NCBI GenBank assembly: GCA_964023205.1
Contig: OZ026845.1
Coordinates: 5,776,001 to 5,840,000, forward strand
Origin: Lutraria lutraria
Taxonomy: Eukaryota; Mollusca; Bivalvia; Venerida; Mactridae
Length of the DNA stretch: 64,000 nt
Direction: 5' to 3'
Below, piece after piece: positions 60,526-64,000 of the stretch (position 1 is the first letter of the stretch; every line of letters begins with the position of its first letter). A program made the position numbers and the translations under genes. The notes beneath the pieces are model-generated. The model ran no database searches, had not been told where the DNA came from, and saw nothing but the letters and a program-made list of their open reading frames with translations.

Positions 60526-61235
60526 TGTATTTGGAGGGATTTGTAATGTGGTGTTATGGTTATATATTGTTATTTATACATCGGATAATATTTTATTAAG
60601 TACTGATATAACGTTGTAGTCTCCTTTAATTAGATAGAAAATCCTTTGATGAGATATTAAACGTGATCATTTTCACTTAATTGCTTTTATTTTAATAGTC
60701 TTATAGATTCAAAGCCATTGTATGTATGTAATGCCCATTAGTTTGTGTATAATTGAATCAACATGTTTTTTATATTGATAAAAATATTTAATTCAAAATG
60801 AACGCCAAAGCATACAGGCCGTCTGGTGTATGTTAGAGATACGTCAAGCTCAATTTGTTAAATATAGTCAAATTAATGCGCATCATATATCTATAACTGC
60901 ACGTTGTTACGAATTATGGTTAATTAAAGTCGACAGATTTATCTAGAATGCTTAATTCGTTCGTTGTATCGTAAATTCAAAAGGAACTTGTTGGAAATGT
61001 AAGCTATTGTGTTTGTTTTGTAAATTTTGTCAGTCTGATATTTCATAGATATGTTGAGTTATTCAGTTTGTTAATTAACCATCCTCGTTATCTAAAAAAG
61101 CACGTTCCATGGCTTTCTGATATGTTAAGGCTCTGTTAAAAATGAATCGGACATACATCGTTTACAGTTAAAGTACGAAAGTTTCAAACTGGTTTCAATG
61201 TTCGATATGTGTGCTTGCGATCTAAAAATGAATTA

Positions 61236-61417
61236 GATACATTCAAACCTCTGAACAAAGGCCACCCGTGGGGAAGACATCACTTGACCTTTATTGACAG
61301 GTTACTTTATTTGAAGGTCATTTTGTTCTAACTAATCAATGAAGGTGTCTAGGGGAACAGCATTCATTCACAGGGTTGTCTTTGTTCGGAGGTGGCTGCT
61401 GACACAGGTTGACTGTC
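61236..61417 (+). mobile_element. TA-flanked MITE copy
   Basis: Starts tacattcaaacctctgaaca and ends gctgctgacacaggttgact. Confidence 0.65.
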
Positions 61418-61573
61418 TATCAGAAATATCACTCGTTGTTCCAAAGATATTCCTAGATCAGAAACTACTATGAAACCATTCACTGAAATAAATCATAAGT
61501 TTTGACACTGATTTGAAAACTAATGATCTAGCCCTTAAAAAACTGTGCCGTTAAGTTATACGATCTTTGTGAC

Positions 61574-61672
61574 TTATCTGGTCCCCGTTCCATATTGCAA
61601 AGAAACAAAGGAACATTCTCTGTACGGCCAAAGCCAAAGGGAACTAATTTAGTTCCGTTTAACCGTGCCATG
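61574..61672. repeat. Short hairpin repeat, variant copy
   Basis: atctggtccccgttccatat ... aagggaactaatttagttcc. Confidence 0.45.
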
Positions 61673-62649
61673 CGTGCTTGAAATACTTCATAGTAGCTAC
61701 AAAATAATAATAAAAAAACTATGATTAGAAGCTAATCTTGTCGTTAGATTTATTGGCTTTGATATTCGAAATAAAATATCGTTCCAATCAAGCATTAAAT
61801 GGCAATTAGATGCAATAAAACTGTGAAGATTATTTTTGCCAATGTTAAATCAATATAGAGATTAGGATATTTGTCTAATTATATGTGTATTTAAAATCAT
61901 AAAAACCATCTCTCCAGTACAGAAATGCAATAAACCATCAAAATTCGGAACAAAATACATGTAATTTGAATTTCAAATTTTGTGTCGATAATTATTATTT
62001 TATCTCATAGCATTAGTGTATAATCATGTCTAACACGTACCTTTTCAATGATTCACTAGAGAAATTATATTTACCGACGGAACCATCATTGAACGTTAAG
62101 TGCAGCACATTTTGTTGAAGCGCCATTTTTTAGTAAAAAAGTCTTCCGAATAATTTACTACATTGTTGTCTAAAAGTAGAAGCGTCAGTTTTGTTTAATG
62201 CTTATCTAAACGAACAAAACATTGTGTCATTTTTGTGAAATGTGAATTATTTTCGGGTTGTAATGAAATTAATTTCTGCCAATTAGATACCGAAACAGCG
62301 CTTAAATACATTGAGGTCAAAGCAGAACCCGAGACCATATCATCAAAATGAAAAAATAGAAAGAAGAAAAGTATATGCTTGAAAAAATAGTTGATTACTG
62401 TTTAAATACATGTTCAAATAAAGTATGCTGACAGACAAATGTATCAATGATATTATTATTGCCTGATCATAATTACATGTAACTAAAAAAATACTTTAAA
62501 GACAGACACGAGATTCGAATTCAAAAACTGATTTCAAGTTTGATAAATTCTGGGCCAGGACCTAGGTCACCAAAGTCCGGAGAAATACCGACGTTTAACA
62601 TTTCAACATCGAACATTACGTACCATAACTGATCTCCGTCATAGTACTC

Positions 62650-63000
62650 ATTAAAGGGGTGGTCGGTGCTCGACTGGTAATGCGCTGGACTACTATACGA
62701 AAAGTTGTCGGTTTGACTACCGGCTCCTCCTTTCGAATTTCTCAAGGACGTTTTTTCAGTGCCCCCATCTCCAAAATACCGAGCCTAGAACTATGTGTAC
62801 AAATTCGCTGGGAAATGGATGAGGCATGTATCGGTGCTCTACTCCGGACACGACAAATAAACAGGAAAAACTGTTCGAAAAGAGTGGGGATATAATGTAC
62901 CTTATCTCCCTCTTTCTCTGGGGCGGCTCTGAAATGACTATAGCTGTCAAATGGGCAGTTAAACAACAGATAAATAAATAAATAAATAAATAAATAGACC
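62650..63000 (+). mobile_element. SINE family A, full-length copy with (AAAT)n tail
   Basis: Head ggggtggtcggtgctcgact, box B-like gtcggtttgactaccgg, body aaaaactgttcgaaaagagt, tail gggcagttaaacaacagata followed by aaat repeats. Confidence 0.8.
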
Positions 63001-63693
63001 TCATCAAACAATTAATGATACACGTTTGGACTGCAGAATTGACTTCTTCAAGTACTTGTTGAAATCGTAACATCTATGTACATTCCCTCCGAAACATTTG
63101 TACACATATTATATAACATTAGTTCGCGTATTCTCAGCCAATTTCGGTTAAAATTGACACGAAAATGCTTTAAACCAATCGACTTAAACATCTAAGTACG
63201 CCCGGAGCTCATGTTTTAGAAAGATGTCATATTTGTCGTGATGTTCATCACCATGGTAACGCGTCAAGTAATGCGTTTTTTTCTACGAGTATTATTTACT
63301 TTTGCATCCGGAATTCAATGGCTGTAGTCCAAGCCAATGACTTTTTGAGGAAACAAACTTACGTGTACAAGGTTTGGTAAAACTCCAAAAGAAAGAAGAA
63401 AATATTTGTTATTAAGGTTAGATACCATCAATGTATTTTGCTCGAATTGTATCTATGCGTCTATGTTGATGTTTTATTTCGGTATTCTAAAGGAAGCAGG
63501 ACATCTTTCATTAATGAAATACAACAGGATAGTAATACCTGGACGTCTTTTTTTTTCATGTCATTTGTTAATTTTGATTTACGGTTATAGATAATTGTCA
63601 GTCATCTCTAGTATAAATCTTCTAACATACTATCATTGTTGGCGATGCCGATGAACGGCGACGTCTCTTATGGAATGCAATCAGTTTTTGTTG

Positions 63694-63812
63694 AAAACTG
63701 GTTCCCGTTGATTTTTCTGTACATAGCCTTTGGTGCACTGCAACATGGAACGGGAACCAGTTTATTTTTGTCGGTACATGGAGATTAAACTGGTTCCCGT
63801 TCCATATTCAGT
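63694..63812. repeat. Short hairpin repeat plus an extra half copy
   Basis: aactggttcccgttgatttt ... tttggtgcactgcaacatgg, aacgggaaccagttt; a further aactggttcccgttccatat follows at 63788. Confidence 0.65.
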
Positions 63813-64000
63813 ACAGCCAGAAAACCGGAAACAATAGAGGGAGCAGTTATTATCTTTTTGCATTATCTATGGAATGATATTGTACAAAATGTTAGATGTA
63901 GAATAAAGCATGATTTATGAGCGTTCTTCTTTCTTTATCTATGATATCAACGAAATTTTCGAAAAAACCTGTCGCGTCACTCAAACCAGTAAATGTTGCG

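Larger units (their letters stand above)
58418..64000. other. Repeat-rich region after the putative secreted-protein exon
   Basis: MITEs, SINEs and hairpin repeats (listed individually). No second exon for the 58316 gene and no other gene could be supported. Confidence 0.5.

Noticed and set aside
62521..63073. Several overlapping frames
   Set aside because: They lie in or next to a full-length SINE with an AAAT tail; no gene features.

Overview
This is a window of animal nuclear DNA, most likely from a bivalve mollusc. The genes have many short exons with GT-AG introns, the background is AT-rich, and the same dispersed families recur throughout: tRNA-headed SINEs ending in GTTAAAC, short inverted-terminal-repeat elements flanked by TA, and foldback elements. 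One gene is a clear metazoan Zfr orthologue. The other belongs to the LRR-ROCO-TIR type of protein expected in invertebrates with expanded TIR repertoires. The bivalve assignment is inference from repeat character and gene content.

Layout. (1) About 542-30453, + strand: the 3' part of a large gene. I could join 31 exons in one uninterrupted reading frame (4,365 coding bases, 1,454 residues plus stop); its start lies upstream of the window. Domain order is LRR, one canonical EF-hand, LRR, Roc GTPase (P-loop, WDFAGQ and GSHID motifs), COR, TIR1, TIR2, a conserved Cys/His-containing C-terminal region and a basic Ser-rich tail ending in CEIS. TIR1 has Phe where TIR2 keeps the Glu that is catalytic in NAD-cleaving TIR domains. 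Its introns carry very large tandem arrays: 30 bp x 79, an octamer-based array of about 2.85 kb, 69 bp x about 38, and smaller ones. Several abut or include splice sites. (2) 30454-33149: tail-to-tail intergenic stretch and the presumed Zfr 3' UTR, with one repeat element and an orphan exon-like open stretch. (3) 33150-47365, - strand: a complete zfr coding region in 21 exons (944 residues) with three dsRNA-binding C2H2 fingers, a DZF domain and a basic NLS, including one GC-AG intron. (4) 47366-64000: gene-poor DNA. It holds the Zfr upstream region, several repeat families, poly-G runs, a pentanucleotide array, and one probable first exon of a secreted protein at 58316-58417.

How they work together. 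The two genes are convergent and functionally unrelated as far as the sequence shows. The ROCO-TIR protein looks like a cytosolic or membrane-tethered innate-immune or stress switch: LRRs and an EF-hand as sensors, Roc-COR as the GTP-driven dimerising switch, and paired TIR domains as effector. This is inferred from domain families. The long open frames over tandem repeats are artefacts, because the array periods (30, 69, 24) are multiples of three.
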